The notes under the pieces were generated by a model that had not been told where the DNA came from, did no database searches, and saw nothing but the letters and a program-made list of their open reading frames with translations. From assembly GCF_038396755.1 (NCBI RefSeq), contig NZ_CP149822.1:1984001-2048000 (forward strand): a stretch of DNA of 64,000 bases, read 5' to 3'. This document shows, piece after piece, positions 27,696 to 35,345 of the stretch. Made by a program: the position numbers and the translations under genes. The first letter of the stretch is position 1. Each line of letters begins with the position of its first letter. The stretch comes from Chitinophaga pollutisoli (GTDB lineage: Bacteria > Bacteroidota > Bacteroidia > Chitinophagales > Chitinophagaceae).

Positions 27696-28496
27696 ATGGA
27701 ATGGATTGGGTACATAGCCTCTTTGCTGATCGGTATGTCTTTGGGACTGATAGGCGGAGGCGGATCAATATTGACGATGCCGGTGATGGTATATTTTTTT
27801 GGGTTGTCTCCTGTGACTGCGATTTCATATTCATTGTTCGTAGTAGGTTCCACCAGCCTGGTAGGTGCCGCCAAACAATACAGGCAGGGAGCAGTAAACG
27901 TCAGGATGGCATTATTGTTTGCGGCAACTTCCATGATCACTGTTTTTCTCACCCGGAAATGGCTGGTGCCGCATATTCCTGAGCACATAGCCGATATTCA
28001 TGGATTTCAGGTTACGGAGGATTGGCTTACTATGGTGTTATTCGCCGTACTGATGTTGATTTCGTCCGTTTTCATGGTACGGAAACAAAGGAAGGCTGCC
28101 AAGACTAAATTCGACTCCGGTCATACAAATATTTTTAAGCTCGTCCTGTATGGGACGGGCATTGGTTTGGTAACCGGGTTATTGGGTGCTGGAGGTGGCT
28201 TTCTGCTAATTCCTGCATTGGTGCTGCTATTGCATTTGCCGATGAAAGAAGCGGTTGGCACCTCCCTGCTCGTGATAGCGCTGAACTCGCTGATTGGATT
28301 TGCAGGAGATGTACATGCAGGTAATATCGACTGGCGTTTTCTACTTACCATAACCGGTTTGGCGATAGCAGGCATTCTGGTGGGAAGCTACCTCAACCAG
28401 TTGATCCCGGCAGGAAAGCTGAAAAAAACATTTGGATGGTTTGTACTGGTGATGGGGATTTACATTTTAATCCGGGAAATGTCGGGATTATCGTAA
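27696..28496 (+). CDS. TauE/SafE-family sulfite/sulfonate exporter
   Basis: A 266-residue membrane protein with about eight hydrophobic segments and the family glycine motifs IGMSLGLIGGGGSI near the start and GTGIGLVTGLLGAGGGFLLI in the middle, an internal repeat typical of TauE/SafE. Start taken at 27696 (MEWIGYIASLLIG); the 48 residues ahead in the open frame cross the promoter region. It is divergent from the persulfide dioxygenase, so export of sulfite or thiosulfate made by that enzyme is the likely role. Confidence 0.9.
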   Translation: MEWIGYIASLLIGMSLGLIGGGGSILTMPVMVYFFGLSPVTAISYSLFVVGSTSLVGAAKQYRQGAVNVRMALLFAATSMITVFLTRKWLVPHIPEHIADIHGFQVTEDWLTMVLFAVLMLISSVFMVRKQRKAAKTKFDSGHTNIFKLVLYGTGIGLVTGLLGAGGGFLLIPALVLLLHLPMKEAVGTSLLVIALNSLIGFAGDVHAGNIDWRFLLTITGLAIAGILVGSYLNQLIPAGKLKKTFGWFVLVMGIYILIREMSGLS

Positions 28497-28590
28497 TCCT
28501 GTTAAATTTTTCCGTACAAGGCAACCGTTGAATATGCAGCATTATTTTATCTATTAAGCGATAATCCAGGCAGCAGTCAGACAACTTCAG

Positions 28591-28675
28591 GATCATTGAA
28601 AACAAAAGGAAACTCGACTTAATAAATAAAATCAGCGCCAAGCAGGGGTGTCGGAGAAGATTTGCGGGATGGAGG
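28591..28675 (+). repeat. Decayed copy of the element end found beside tRNA-Asp
   Basis: Starts with GATCATTGAAAACAAAAGG, identical to 39249-39267; the match extends to 29 bases with one mismatch. It then follows the same order (CTCGACTT, a degraded hairpin with CGCCAAGC, then TTTGCGGGA) as the tRNA-side end. It lies outside the 18-bp direct repeats that bound the present element. Confidence 0.65.
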
Positions 28676-28764
28676 CGATTATCGCACTTCTCTTATTGAT
28701 ACATTGTTCGGCTATCGAACCGAAAATATCAATCCGCTTTTCGTCCGAATCGCGCAGCTGCAGA

Positions 28765-28840
28765 GGGAATTGACTAAAAACGAAAAAGGGGACAATCACT
28801 TTTTAGATGATTTGTCCCCTTCTGCGGACCGGACGGGACT
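28765..28840 (+). repeat. Second element-end-like copy at the left attachment site
   Basis: GGGAATTGACTAAAAACGAAA, then a hairpin (AAGGGGACAA with TTTGTCCCCTT, arms 28786-28798 and 28808-28821), then the 18-bp att repeat. The order matches the tRNA-side end: TCGACTAAAAAC, hairpin, att. On the minus strand the hairpin is followed by TTTTTCGTTTTTAGTC, so it looks like an old terminator of tRNA-Asp. Confidence 0.65.
28823..28840 (+). repeat. Left attachment site (18-bp direct repeat of the tRNA-Asp 3' end)
   Basis: TGCGGACCGGACGGGACT, identical to 39333-39350, which overlaps the 3' end of tRNA-Asp. The flanking bases differ on both sides, so the repeat is exactly 18 bases. Confidence 0.9.
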
Positions 28841-28965
28841 ACGGGTATCAAATCGAAGTATGCAGCGGTTTACATAAGCTACCGTTACGGTGTTGATTTT
28901 CAACATTCTATAACACCGTTCTCTTTTCTTTCATAGTACCTTTATTGAGGTTGACAACATTGAAC

Positions 28966-28986
28966 TCGACTAAAAAATCGACTAAA
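28966..28986 (+). repeat. Paired TCGACTAAA repeats, period 12 (left arm-type sites)
   Basis: TCGACTAAA at 28966-28974 and 28978-28986, just ahead of the integrase start. The same pair with the same 12-base period occurs at the other end (39272-39292). Likely integrase or excisionase arm-binding sites. Confidence 0.55.
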
Positions 28987-28988
28987 CT

Positions 28989-30311
28989 ATGTTGTTACCA
29001 ATCAAACCGATCTGCCCAAAGAACAAGGTACGCCGGGATGGCACGGGGCTGATCTTCATCCAGTATTGCGGCGCCGACAATAAAAAGGTGCTGCTGAATA
29101 CGGAAATCGCCATCCCTCCCAAATTTTGGAACCGGAAATTCCTCCGGGTTATGCCTGACCTACCGGCCCGATACGGAAGGGCCGCTGACCTGGGCGCGCG
29201 GCTGGCCTCCCTGCTGCGGATGGTAGAGGACATTATTTCCTATGCGGTGAAAGAGAAGATTCCGGATGTAGGCGCATTCCTGAAACAGACCTTCCGTCCG
29301 GACTTTGATCCTTCCGGTCTATTTGAGGCGGCGGAGCTGGCGGCGAAAACCAATCCCGGTATCAACCTCGATATCTATTTCCAGATCGAGCATTATATCC
29401 AATGCAAGACCGGGAAGGTGTCTCCGGCTACTATCAACGTGTTCAAGACCATGAAGGAGCATGTACTGGCTTACGAGACTTACCGGGAAGCCCCGATCAC
29501 CTTTGATAGCTTCGATTACTCGTTTTACGAGGGGTTCGTGGACTTCCTGACCTACGAGTACATCCAACCCCGCCGGAAAATCCCTACAAAGGGGCTGCGG
29601 CTAGCTTCCATTGGCAAAACCGTGAAACACCTCCGCCTGTTCCTCCGCGACCGGATGCGCCGGAAGATCATCCCTCCCATTGACCTATCGGATTTCAAGA
29701 TACTGGACGAGGATGCAGACGCTATTTACCTCACCTCGGCGGAGATCATGCACATTTACGGGCTAGACTTGGCTGACCGGCCAGACCTGGCCCCCTGCCG
29801 GGATTTGTTCGTTTTGGGGTGCCTTACGGGGCTACGTTTCTCGGATTTCACCTCACTGAAGGGTAGCGACATACGGAAAGGGATGCTACATAAGAAACAG
29901 GAGAAGTCGGATCATTGGGTGGTGGTGCCGCTACGGAAACAGGCGGAAGAAATATTTGTGGAACGGTTCCGGGAGGGAGTTCCGGTTTTCAGTAACGTGA
30001 TGTTTAACCGGCTGATAAAGGAAGTAGCGAAGCTGGCGGGGATCGTGGAGCCGGTGCGGTTCACTCATAAGAAAGGAAACAAGGATATAGTGACGGTTCG
30101 CCCGAAATGGGGCTGGGTAACTTCCCATACCTGCCGCCGATCATTCTGTACGAATGAGTTTTTGGCGGGTACGCCGGTTGAATTGATTATGCGGATAAGC
30201 GGCCACAAGAGCCTCCGGGATTTTTATCGGTATATCCGGATCACGCCGGAGGAAGCAGGGCAAAAAATCAAGGCAATATGGCTAGAGCGCGGCGAAATAA
30301 TCGATGCTTGA
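28989..30311 (+). CDS. Tyrosine site-specific integrase
   Basis: A 440-residue phage-type integrase: N-terminal arm-binding region (KVRRDGTGLIFIQYCGADNK), SAM-like core-binding domain (about 110-220) and a catalytic domain with Arg in LTGLRFSDFTSL, the HxxR region in TSHTCRRSFCTNEFLAG, His in MRISGHKSLRDF and the probable nucleophilic Tyr in FYRYIRI. It lies about 150 bases inside the left att site, transcribed into the element, as usual for tRNA-targeting islands. An in-frame stop lies directly upstream of the ATG at 28989, which fixes the start region. Confidence 0.95.
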   Translation: MLLPIKPICPKNKVRRDGTGLIFIQYCGADNKKVLLNTEIAIPPKFWNRKFLRVMPDLPARYGRAADLGARLASLLRMVEDIISYAVKEKIPDVGAFLKQTFRPDFDPSGLFEAAELAAKTNPGINLDIYFQIEHYIQCKTGKVSPATINVFKTMKEHVLAYETYREAPITFDSFDYSFYEGFVDFLTYEYIQPRRKIPTKGLRLASIGKTVKHLRLFLRDRMRRKIIPPIDLSDFKILDEDADAIYLTSAEIMHIYGLDLADRPDLAPCRDLFVLGCLTGLRFSDFTSLKGSDIRKGMLHKKQEKSDHWVVVPLRKQAEEIFVERFREGVPVFSNVMFNRLIKEVAKLAGIVEPVRFTHKKGNKDIVTVRPKWGWVTSHTCRRSFCTNEFLAGTPVELIMRISGHKSLRDFYRYIRITPEEAGQKIKAIWLERGEIIDA

Positions 30312-30313
30312 TT

Positions 30314-30346
30314 AAAAGCGGGGAAGGATACTCCTTTCCCGCTTTT
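30314..30346. terminator. Bidirectional terminator between integrase and the YwqG-like gene
   Basis: AAAAGCGGGGAAGGA and TCCTTTCCCGCTTTT form a 15-bp stem with one mismatch and a TAC loop, with A and T runs at the ends, exactly between convergent genes. Confidence 0.85.
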
Positions 30347-30347
30347 C

Positions 30348-31220
30348 TCACGAACAGTCCCATGTATAGAACACTGTGGAAAAATCACGTTTAGCCAAGT
30401 CATCGGGATGTATAAAAAAGTTTCCCACTCCCAAATCTCCCCACATTATGCGATCGTCTGAATCCATCTGGAATAATAACTTGAAATCCCTAATTGAATT
30501 ATCATACTCCCGTGGATCAGTTTGAGTAAAATATGCGTAACCACCAAGTTTATGTCCAAACGGCGTAAATATATTTTGAGCCTTTTCTTCTAACGTTTCC
30601 TTGAGTGTGGGGTATTTACTGATGATACTCTCCAGATCAAATTCAGACATAAATCGGCTCTCATAGTCACCATATCCAACATACTCATGTTTTAGCTGAA
30701 ATCTAAGTTCATGCGGTTCAAAAACGGGTGAATTACTATTTTTTAACACCTCATCGAGAAATGACATATCATCCTCAGGCTTTTCAACTTGCCGCTCTGT
30801 AAAGAATAATACTTTGAAATCACTTTCGGTTCCGTTATCCAACTCCAAGCCGTACGTATAGGAATCACCCCCACCAATATAAAACTGCAAATACCCCGAT
30901 TCAGGCAAAACGGATTGCGGCGGTAGCTCGCTACAGTTTATTTGGGCCAATGGAAACATATAATTACCGAGCCTGTCTAATGGATAGGGAAAACCTTTAG
31001 GTATACACGGATAATGACCGAATTTGCTTTGCTGAAGCGTTAAATTATCTGAGGGAGTTGCATTTATCGAAATAAATTCCTTCTCGGTTTTCTTTATTTC
31101 GTGCCAATGGTCGACAAATGCCTGAGGGATAATAAAGCCAGAAACAACCTCGATGTCGGCTAAGGGATCCTGCTTTTTATGATTATTGCTTTTTCCAAAA
31201 AGGTTTTTAAAGAAGGGCAT
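30348..31220 (-). CDS. YwqG-like protein (DUF1963)
   Basis: A 290-residue soluble protein matching the DUF1963/YwqG pattern: SKFGHYPCIPKGFPYPLD, FPLAQINCSELPP, SGYLQFYIGGGD, a GGYAYFTQTDPRE stretch near the C terminus, then LLFQMDSDDRIMWGDLG and the ending DFSTVFYTWDCS. Function of the family is unknown to me beyond its wide occurrence; members are often found beside toxin or immunity genes, which is suggestive in a mobile element. It converges on the integrase and lies 159 bases downstream of the ParS/MbcA-type gene. Confidence 0.8.
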   Translation of the reverse strand: MPFFKNLFGKSNNHKKQDPLADIEVVSGFIIPQAFVDHWHEIKKTEKEFISINATPSDNLTLQQSKFGHYPCIPKGFPYPLDRLGNYMFPLAQINCSELPPQSVLPESGYLQFYIGGGDSYTYGLELDNGTESDFKVLFFTERQVEKPEDDMSFLDEVLKNSNSPVFEPHELRFQLKHEYVGYGDYESRFMSEFDLESIISKYPTLKETLEEKAQNIFTPFGHKLGGYAYFTQTDPREYDNSIRDFKLLFQMDSDDRIMWGDLGVGNFFIHPDDLAKRDFSTVFYTWDCS

Positions 31221-31379
31221 TGAAGGGATTTCAGGTGTTTGGTATAGTTGTTTCGAAAAGTAAATTTAGGAATCCACGAACAAATATTTAGAAATTATTT
31301 AATCCCTCTCTACCTAAAACTAAGGGGGCAAGATTGCCCCCCTCCATGGAAAAGTATATATACGATATAAAGAAAATGG

Positions 31380-31823
31380 CTACAGCATAAAGTGATCGAT
31401 CCGCTTTAATACGGACAATACTTCCTTCAATCCGTGGGCGTTGCATAGAAGTGAAAATGGAGGGATGTCTCCCAGCGACTGATTGCACTCCTTCATCCAG
31501 CCGTTAAACGTTCTCCTTTGGCCGAATAAGTCGTACCCGAAGGCATAGATATCAGCCAACTGTAAAATCGTATTACTGGCCTCTACCGGGAAAATCCTTG
31601 CATCCCTCCATTCCCGGAAGCCATCGCCGGTAATATTCAGGACAAAGCACAAATCAGTAATATCCATTTCAGTTACAATCAGGAAATCTTCTACCATATT
31701 GATGGTAAGGCCGGATTGAATGATTTCCGCCGCTCTCTCGAAGGTTAACGGATGTAATTGTTTGATTTGCCCGAACGTTTGCAGGGCGTGGAGTTCCAGC
31801 GTATCAGGTTGGTTCTGTTCCAT
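31380..31823 (-). CDS. MbcA/ParS/Xre antitoxin-like protein (DUF2384-type C terminus)
   Basis: About 147 residues from MEQNQPDTLEL. The C-terminal half has the toxin-binding pattern of Xre/MbcA/ParS antitoxins: LADIYAFGYDLFGQ, FNGWMKECNQSLGDIPPF, LLCNAHGLKEVLSVLKRIDH. The middle (AEIIQSGLTINMVEDFLIV, DITDLCFVLNITGDGFREWRD) resembles its HTH part. The usual RES-domain toxin is not seen: the next gene downstream is a YwqG-like protein. I placed the start at 31823 because the residues ahead in the open frame overlap the upstream gene in another frame. It overlaps that gene by 20 bases, so the two are co-transcribed. Confidence 0.75.
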   Translation of the reverse strand: MEQNQPDTLELHALQTFGQIKQLHPLTFERAAEIIQSGLTINMVEDFLIVTEMDITDLCFVLNITGDGFREWRDARIFPVEASNTILQLADIYAFGYDLFGQRRTFNGWMKECNQSLGDIPPFSLLCNAHGLKEVLSVLKRIDHFML

Positions 31824-32124
31824 GATAAATGGGTTTATGGTTGGTTTTTGAATTGACGGAACGGGTGAGGTGAACGGGAAAAGGCTTCCGCGCGGGAATT
31901 TGTGGAGGATTTTGCGCAAGGTTGGAAAGATGCTCTTTCAGGATTTGGTTAATCTTTGCCCTGTCGGAACGGGAGATTAGCTCCGGGTGTTTCATGTAGA
32001 AATCGAGGGTATCTTCCTCCCATCCGCATTCAATGCAAATCCGGGTTTGAAATATGTCACCGATCAGGTTGAGGACGGCAACGACTTTAGGGAGATTGTA
32101 ACGGAACTTCGCTTGCTTCGCCAT
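31804..32124 (-). CDS. Small hypothetical protein of the mobile element
   Basis: About 106 residues from MAKQAKFRYNLPKVVAVLNL. The N-terminal 70 residues are helical (VVAVLNLIGDIFQTRICIE, WEEDTLDFYMKHPELISRSD, AKINQILKEHLSNLAQN); the tail is basic, Pro-rich and probably disordered. No family recognised. The start at 32124 was chosen because the upstream open frame crosses an inverted repeat and lacks protein-like sequence. Overlaps the antitoxin-like gene by 20 bases, suggesting coupled translation and possibly joint function. Confidence 0.6.
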   Translation of the reverse strand: MAKQAKFRYNLPKVVAVLNLIGDIFQTRICIECGWEEDTLDFYMKHPELISRSDRAKINQILKEHLSNLAQNPPQIPARKPFPVHLTRSVNSKTNHKPIYHGTEPT

Positions 32125-32197
32125 AGTGGTTGTTTTATACGGTGAAGGCGGCAGGCGGGGGAGGAAATAAAAAAAGCGTGAGCCTCTACTTGCCGCC

Positions 32198-32292
32198 CCA
32201 GGGTCTGGAATACCGGATGACGTAAGCGAGCACCCACGCCGTAGCGTGAGCACCACCCTTGTCTCTAGTATCCTTAGTTTTCCAGACCCTGG
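32198..32292. repeat. 13-bp inverted repeat bracketing a structured non-coding stretch
   Basis: CCAGGGTCTGGAA (32198-32210) and TTCCAGACCCTGG (32280-32292) are perfect inverted copies enclosing 69 bases. Inside are two imperfect direct copies, GTAAGCGAGCACC and GTAGCGTGAGCACC. It lies in the 342-base gene-free stretch 32125-32466 and could be a small RNA, recombination site or regulatory structure. No ORF is supported there. Confidence 0.5.
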
Positions 32293-32411
32293 ACTAGAAT
32301 CAAAAGCGATTGCCTCAATTACTTGAAAGCAACAAAATTAATGATTTCCCGCCCGCTTGTATAAGGTGGACGGCTATTAATTCTGTATGCAATATAGGTG
32401 AAATAATTCAC

Positions 32412-32431
32412 TGTACCCATACTTGGGTACA
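32412..32431. promoter_or_regulatory. Palindromic operator upstream of the Xre regulator
   Basis: TGTACCC-ATACTT-GGGTACA, a perfect 7-bp inverted repeat 35 bases before the Xre start codon. Probable autoregulatory site (inference). Confidence 0.6.
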
Positions 32432-32447
32432 TTATTTTTTGGGAAGT

Positions 32448-32481
32448 GTCGGAATTTCCGGGAATTATGCCCAATTCCGAC
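32448..32481 (+). promoter_or_regulatory. Inverted repeat spanning the Xre start codon
   Basis: GTCGGAATT (32448-32456) and AATTCCGAC (32473-32481), perfect 9-bp arms. The start codon at 32467 lies in the 16-base loop. It could be a second operator or an RNA hairpin affecting initiation. Confidence 0.5.
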
Positions 32482-32691
32482 GATAAATTCCTGATTGAGT
32501 TTGGCGCGCGCCTGCAGAAACTGCGGACGGCAAAGAAACTTAGCACCCGCGAGTTCGCCTACAAGGCGGAGATTTCACATAGCTCGGTCGGCAGGCTGGA
32601 GGCCGGGGAAACCAATCCCACGCTGACCACCCTCATAAAGCTGGCGGAGGCGCTGGAAGTTGACATGAACACGCTCACTGGCAAAAAGTAG
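32467..32691 (+). CDS. Xre-family helix-turn-helix regulator
   Basis: A 74-residue single-domain DNA-binding protein: FGARLQKLRTAKKLSTREFA then YKAEISHSSVGRLEAGETNP and TLTTLIKLAEALEVDMNTL, a canonical lambda-repressor-like HTH. The ATG at 32467 is preferred over the GTG at 32446, since the first conserved residue follows shortly after. Two palindromes lie upstream and across its start, so autoregulation is likely. It probably governs the element's accessory or transfer genes. Confidence 0.88.
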   Translation: MPNSDDKFLIEFGARLQKLRTAKKLSTREFAYKAEISHSSVGRLEAGETNPTLTTLIKLAEALEVDMNTLTGKK

Positions 32692-32698
32692 GCAAGTC

Positions 32699-32772
32699 GC
32701 GCCCTTTGGGCAAGGGCCGATCAAACGCCGATGACCTGAACTAATGCCGACTGGCCCTTGCCTAAAGGGCGC
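32699..32772. repeat. Long inverted repeat between the Xre gene and the relaxase
   Basis: Arms of 20 bases at 32699-32718 and 32753-32772 match with a single mismatch (GCGCCCTTT..., ...AAAGGGCGC), loop 34 bases. It sits between convergent genes without T-runs. It could be a terminator-like barrier, an oriT-type structure or a transposon scar. Confidence 0.55.
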
Positions 32773-32802
32773 AAGCCCGCGGCAGGCGAACAAATTTCTT
32801 CC

Positions 32803-33573
32803 TCATAGGCCCAATCCGCGGCTCCTCTTTACCCTCCGGGCCAAATCGACCCGCTCCCCGTTGAATCGCTTCTGAAACCCCGCAAATGAGAAATTCCGGT
32901 GGATATCGCTTCCCTTGAATGCATACTTCCCTTTCCTGAAGCTGATCCCGGTCACTTCGCCTTTCCCGTTCCGTTTATACATGATATCTATCCGGCTATG
33001 AGCCAGAACATTTTCCAGATGCACGAAACTCTTGCATAGCACCAGCGCGGTCGCTATGGCGGAAAAGATTTCCTCTTTCACGGCTTCCTCACTTCCACGC
33101 GCCGGAGGTGTTAGCTTCGGGGTACGTCCTTGGGCTACTTTCAGTCCGTGTTCCAAGGTAAGCGCCTGGGCAACCTTTTTCCCGCGAAGCCCTAGCCAGC
33201 TATCCGAAATAGCTTTTCCCTTCATGTTTACCAAATTGGCAATTATATGCAGGTGCTGGTGGGCCTTGTCAGAATGCTTGACGATGGCAAACTGGGTATC
33301 AGTAATTTTAAGGCGGTCAAGGTATTGGCATGCTATTAAGGTCATCAGGGATTCTGTAACCCTCTCCGATGGGTGAAAACTCAATATCCCATGAAAGACA
33401 GCGCGGTGCTTATTGTGAAGCCTGCGGCGATTGTCTTCAAAGTCAGCAGCCATATCCTTGGGGTTGGCTTCCCTTACGCAATTGACGTGGAGGATCTTCA
33501 CATGGTCTTCCTTCCTGCATACGTACCGGCAGCATCCCGCGAAGGATTTTCCGGTAATTACCTTACTTATCAC
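32803..33573 (-). CDS. Relaxase / mobilization nuclease (MobA/VirD2-like)
   Basis: A 256-residue relaxase that would nick oriT and pilot the strand. The N terminus has the probable catalytic Tyr in CCRYVCRKE; the metal-binding motif III is HSDKAHQHLHIIANLVN with the HxHxxxN pattern. The C-terminal part is basic (KRFNGERVDLARRVKRSRG). It is short compared with many MobA proteins but similar to those of small Bacteroidota mobilizable elements. It overlaps mobC by 11 bases. Confidence 0.9.
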   Translation of the reverse strand: MISKVITGKSFAGCCRYVCRKEDHVKILHVNCVREANPKDMAADFEDNRRRLHNKHRAVFHGILSFHPSERVTESLMTLIACQYLDRLKITDTQFAIVKHSDKAHQHLHIIANLVNMKGKAISDSWLGLRGKKVAQALTLEHGLKVAQGRTPKLTPPARGSEEAVKEEIFSAIATALVLCKSFVHLENVLAHSRIDIMYKRNGKGEVTGISFRKGKYAFKGSDIHRNFSFAGFQKRFNGERVDLARRVKRSRGLGL

Positions 33574-33907
33574 TACTTAACTTTTTAAGGATAGAGGCTA
33601 ACTCCTGATAGGTGTGATAGAAGCCTTTACAGGCGTCAATATAGCCGGTAGCGTTGCATATTTTTGCCATCTGGTTAATGTTGTTCGCCATCCCGATTAG
33701 GGCCTGCCGGTACTGGCGGCCGTCCTCATCCAGCCGCGCGATCACCTTCCCCCGGAGGATAATTCCCCGCATGTAGGGCATTAGTTTTAGCCCGGCCTTG
33801 GCTGCCTGCTCCTTTATCTGGGCCAGTTCTTCCGCGTTCAACCTGATGCCGACCTGGTGCTGGCGTTTCTTTGGGCTGGGAGGACGCCCACCTTTCTTTG
33901 CACACAT
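33563..33907 (-). CDS. mobC: MobC-like relaxosome accessory protein
   Basis: About 114 residues from MCAKKGGRPPSPKKRQHQVG. Typical of MobC: a basic N terminus, a ribbon-helix-helix-like IRLNAEELAQIKEQAAKAGL, then PYMRGIILRGKVIAR and the conserved GMANNINQMAKICNATGYID. It helps the relaxase open the origin of transfer. The ATG at 33907 is chosen because the residues ahead lie in a palindrome-rich non-coding stretch. It overlaps the relaxase start. Confidence 0.88.
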   Translation of the reverse strand: MCAKKGGRPPSPKKRQHQVGIRLNAEELAQIKEQAAKAGLKLMPYMRGIILRGKVIARLDEDGRQYRQALIGMANNINQMAKICNATGYIDACKGFYHTYQELASILKKLSSDK

Positions 33908-34014
33908 AAGCCAAAAAATTACAAGTTGCCCGCTGGCGGGCAACCTTTTGCGACCAGCGGGAGCAAAAGCGAGCGAGTTTTTGCGAAGCAAAAACACCGC
34001 TCGCTAATACAAAA
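33908..34014. other. Candidate origin of transfer (oriT)
   Basis: Gene-free 107 bases directly upstream of mobC with nested palindromes: GTTGCCCGC-TG-GCGGGCAAC (33925-33944) and GTTTTTGC-GAA-GCAAAAAC (33977-33995), the latter flanked by GCGAGCG / CGCTCGC (33969-33975, 33998-34004). Position and structure fit an oriT; the nic site cannot be read from sequence alone. Confidence 0.5.
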
Positions 34015-34368
34015 TCAAATGACAGGAGATGACTGCCCTGACGAACCATCCGGGTAGAGCAATTGCTGAATGTCGTTCCAGAGGAAATAAGCCCGCGACC
34101 GGACTTTATACCGCTTCAGCTTGCCACACTTGATCCAATCGTAGATGGTGGGGCGGGTAACTTGAAATAGCTGGCATACCTCGGCAATCTTTAGTAGGGG
34201 TTTGTAGGTAAGGCCGGGGGTAACAAACGTGGAGCCGCCCGCCGCAGGTTGTGCTTCCAACCGGCCGACTTCCTCCCGCACCAGCAAGCGCAACTTTTGC
34301 CAGAATACATCCGGTTCCAAAGGAAACAGCATTGGCGTGATGGGCATTTCATTCTTCGCACTTTCCAT
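34015..34368 (-). CDS. Excisionase-like helix-turn-helix protein
   Basis: A 117-residue protein with a MerR/excisionase-type winged HTH (HTH_17 pattern): PLLKIAEVCQLFQVTRPTIY then DWIKCGKLKRYKVRSRAYF and LWNDIQQLL. The N-terminal helix (FWQKLRLLVREEVGRLEAQ) is common in Bacteroidota element proteins of this type. Probably directs excision with the integrase, or regulates mobilization. Divided from mobC by the candidate oriT. Confidence 0.85.
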   Translation of the reverse strand: MESAKNEMPITPMLFPLEPDVFWQKLRLLVREEVGRLEAQPAAGGSTFVTPGLTYKPLLKIAEVCQLFQVTRPTIYDWIKCGKLKRYKVRSRAYFLWNDIQQLLYPDGSSGQSSPVI

Positions 34369-34458
34369 AGTTTACAGATTTAGGCTGTAAATATGGGGTT
34401 AGGGGGCCCGGAATCGGGTTAAGTATACTTATATTTGGTTAGAACGGTGAAAATAAAG

Positions 34459-35181
34459 TTATGCAGATCGATTATAACGGATTTCCAGCTCTTTAAGCAT
34501 TTTGACGCCTTTCGGAAACTGCATCTCCTCCAATATGGCATACACTTCCTCGAAGCTCTTCGTAATCTCGGTTTGCTTTCTCTGCTCAATTTTTGCCCGC
34601 TTTTCCTTCTTAAACAGAAGATCAAGTTCATTCTTTAAGCCCTTCTGGCTGACACCGAAAATTTTGAGCATCAGGCTTGCGGATTTATCACTTGGGGTCA
34701 GAAAATTGATTTCAGCGCATTTATCCAAAATATAGTAAAGCAATACAAGCCCTCGGGTGGAAAGCTGCTCCTGCTTGCACTTCTCCGCCCATATCCGCTG
34801 ATTCCCTTCGAATTCGGCTATCACAGTTTCCAGTTTAGGTAAAAAATCATTGGTAAAGGCTGGGCGGTATAATAGGATATATAAAGGCAAATAAAGTAAA
34901 ATCCCAACGACTAGAACTATGAGAAGGTATGATAAGTTAAAGGCGGCCAGTATTACCAGGAATGCAACTCCACAAATAGCAACCAAAGCCGCATAATGAC
35001 CCAAGGCCCAAAACCAAAAGTCGTTGACTAATTTCCGCCGAGTTGCAGCTATCGGCCAACAATCAAAATGTTCCTGATGCTTTTCATGGGTTCGGCGGAA
35101 TTGAAGGGTTATATATTCGTAATCCGCCGGTTGTTCAAATAAGATGAAAGATTTCAATCGCTGAAAATGAAGTAAATCCAT
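34459..35181 (-). CDS. Hypothetical membrane protein of the mobile element
   Basis: 240 residues with two adjacent membrane spans (ALVAICGVAFLVILAAFNL and LLIVLVVGILLYLPLYILLY, about 67-107) and a long charged cytoplasmic C-terminal helix region (KCKQEQLSTRGLVLLYYIL; KNELDLLFKKEKRAKIEQRK). No enzymatic motif and no family recognised. It stands 90 bases from the excisionase-like gene and 164 bases from the Hsp90/HD gene, all on the minus strand. It may be part of the cargo module or a general element gene. Confidence 0.65.
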   Translation of the reverse strand: MDLLHFQRLKSFILFEQPADYEYITLQFRRTHEKHQEHFDCWPIAATRRKLVNDFWFWALGHYAALVAICGVAFLVILAAFNLSYLLIVLVVGILLYLPLYILLYRPAFTNDFLPKLETVIAEFEGNQRIWAEKCKQEQLSTRGLVLLYYILDKCAEINFLTPSDKSASLMLKIFGVSQKGLKNELDLLFKKEKRAKIEQRKQTEITKSFEEVYAILEEMQFPKGVKMLKELEIRYNRSA

Positions 35182-35345
35182 ATCCTATTGATTTATATCA
35201 AATTAGTCGAACTTCATAGAAATCATATTATTGAAAACTGAATATTTTAGCAGTCCAAATAACAATAATCCATTATATGCATTCCATGTAACAACTTCCG
35301 CATTTAATAGTTCTTTGTTTCTCAAATACTCTGAATGAAAAATTT

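Noticed and set aside
28966..28986. TCGACTAAA repeats read as coding for an extended integrase N terminus
   Set aside because: They are out of frame with the integrase, and an in-frame TAA lies just before the ATG at 28989.
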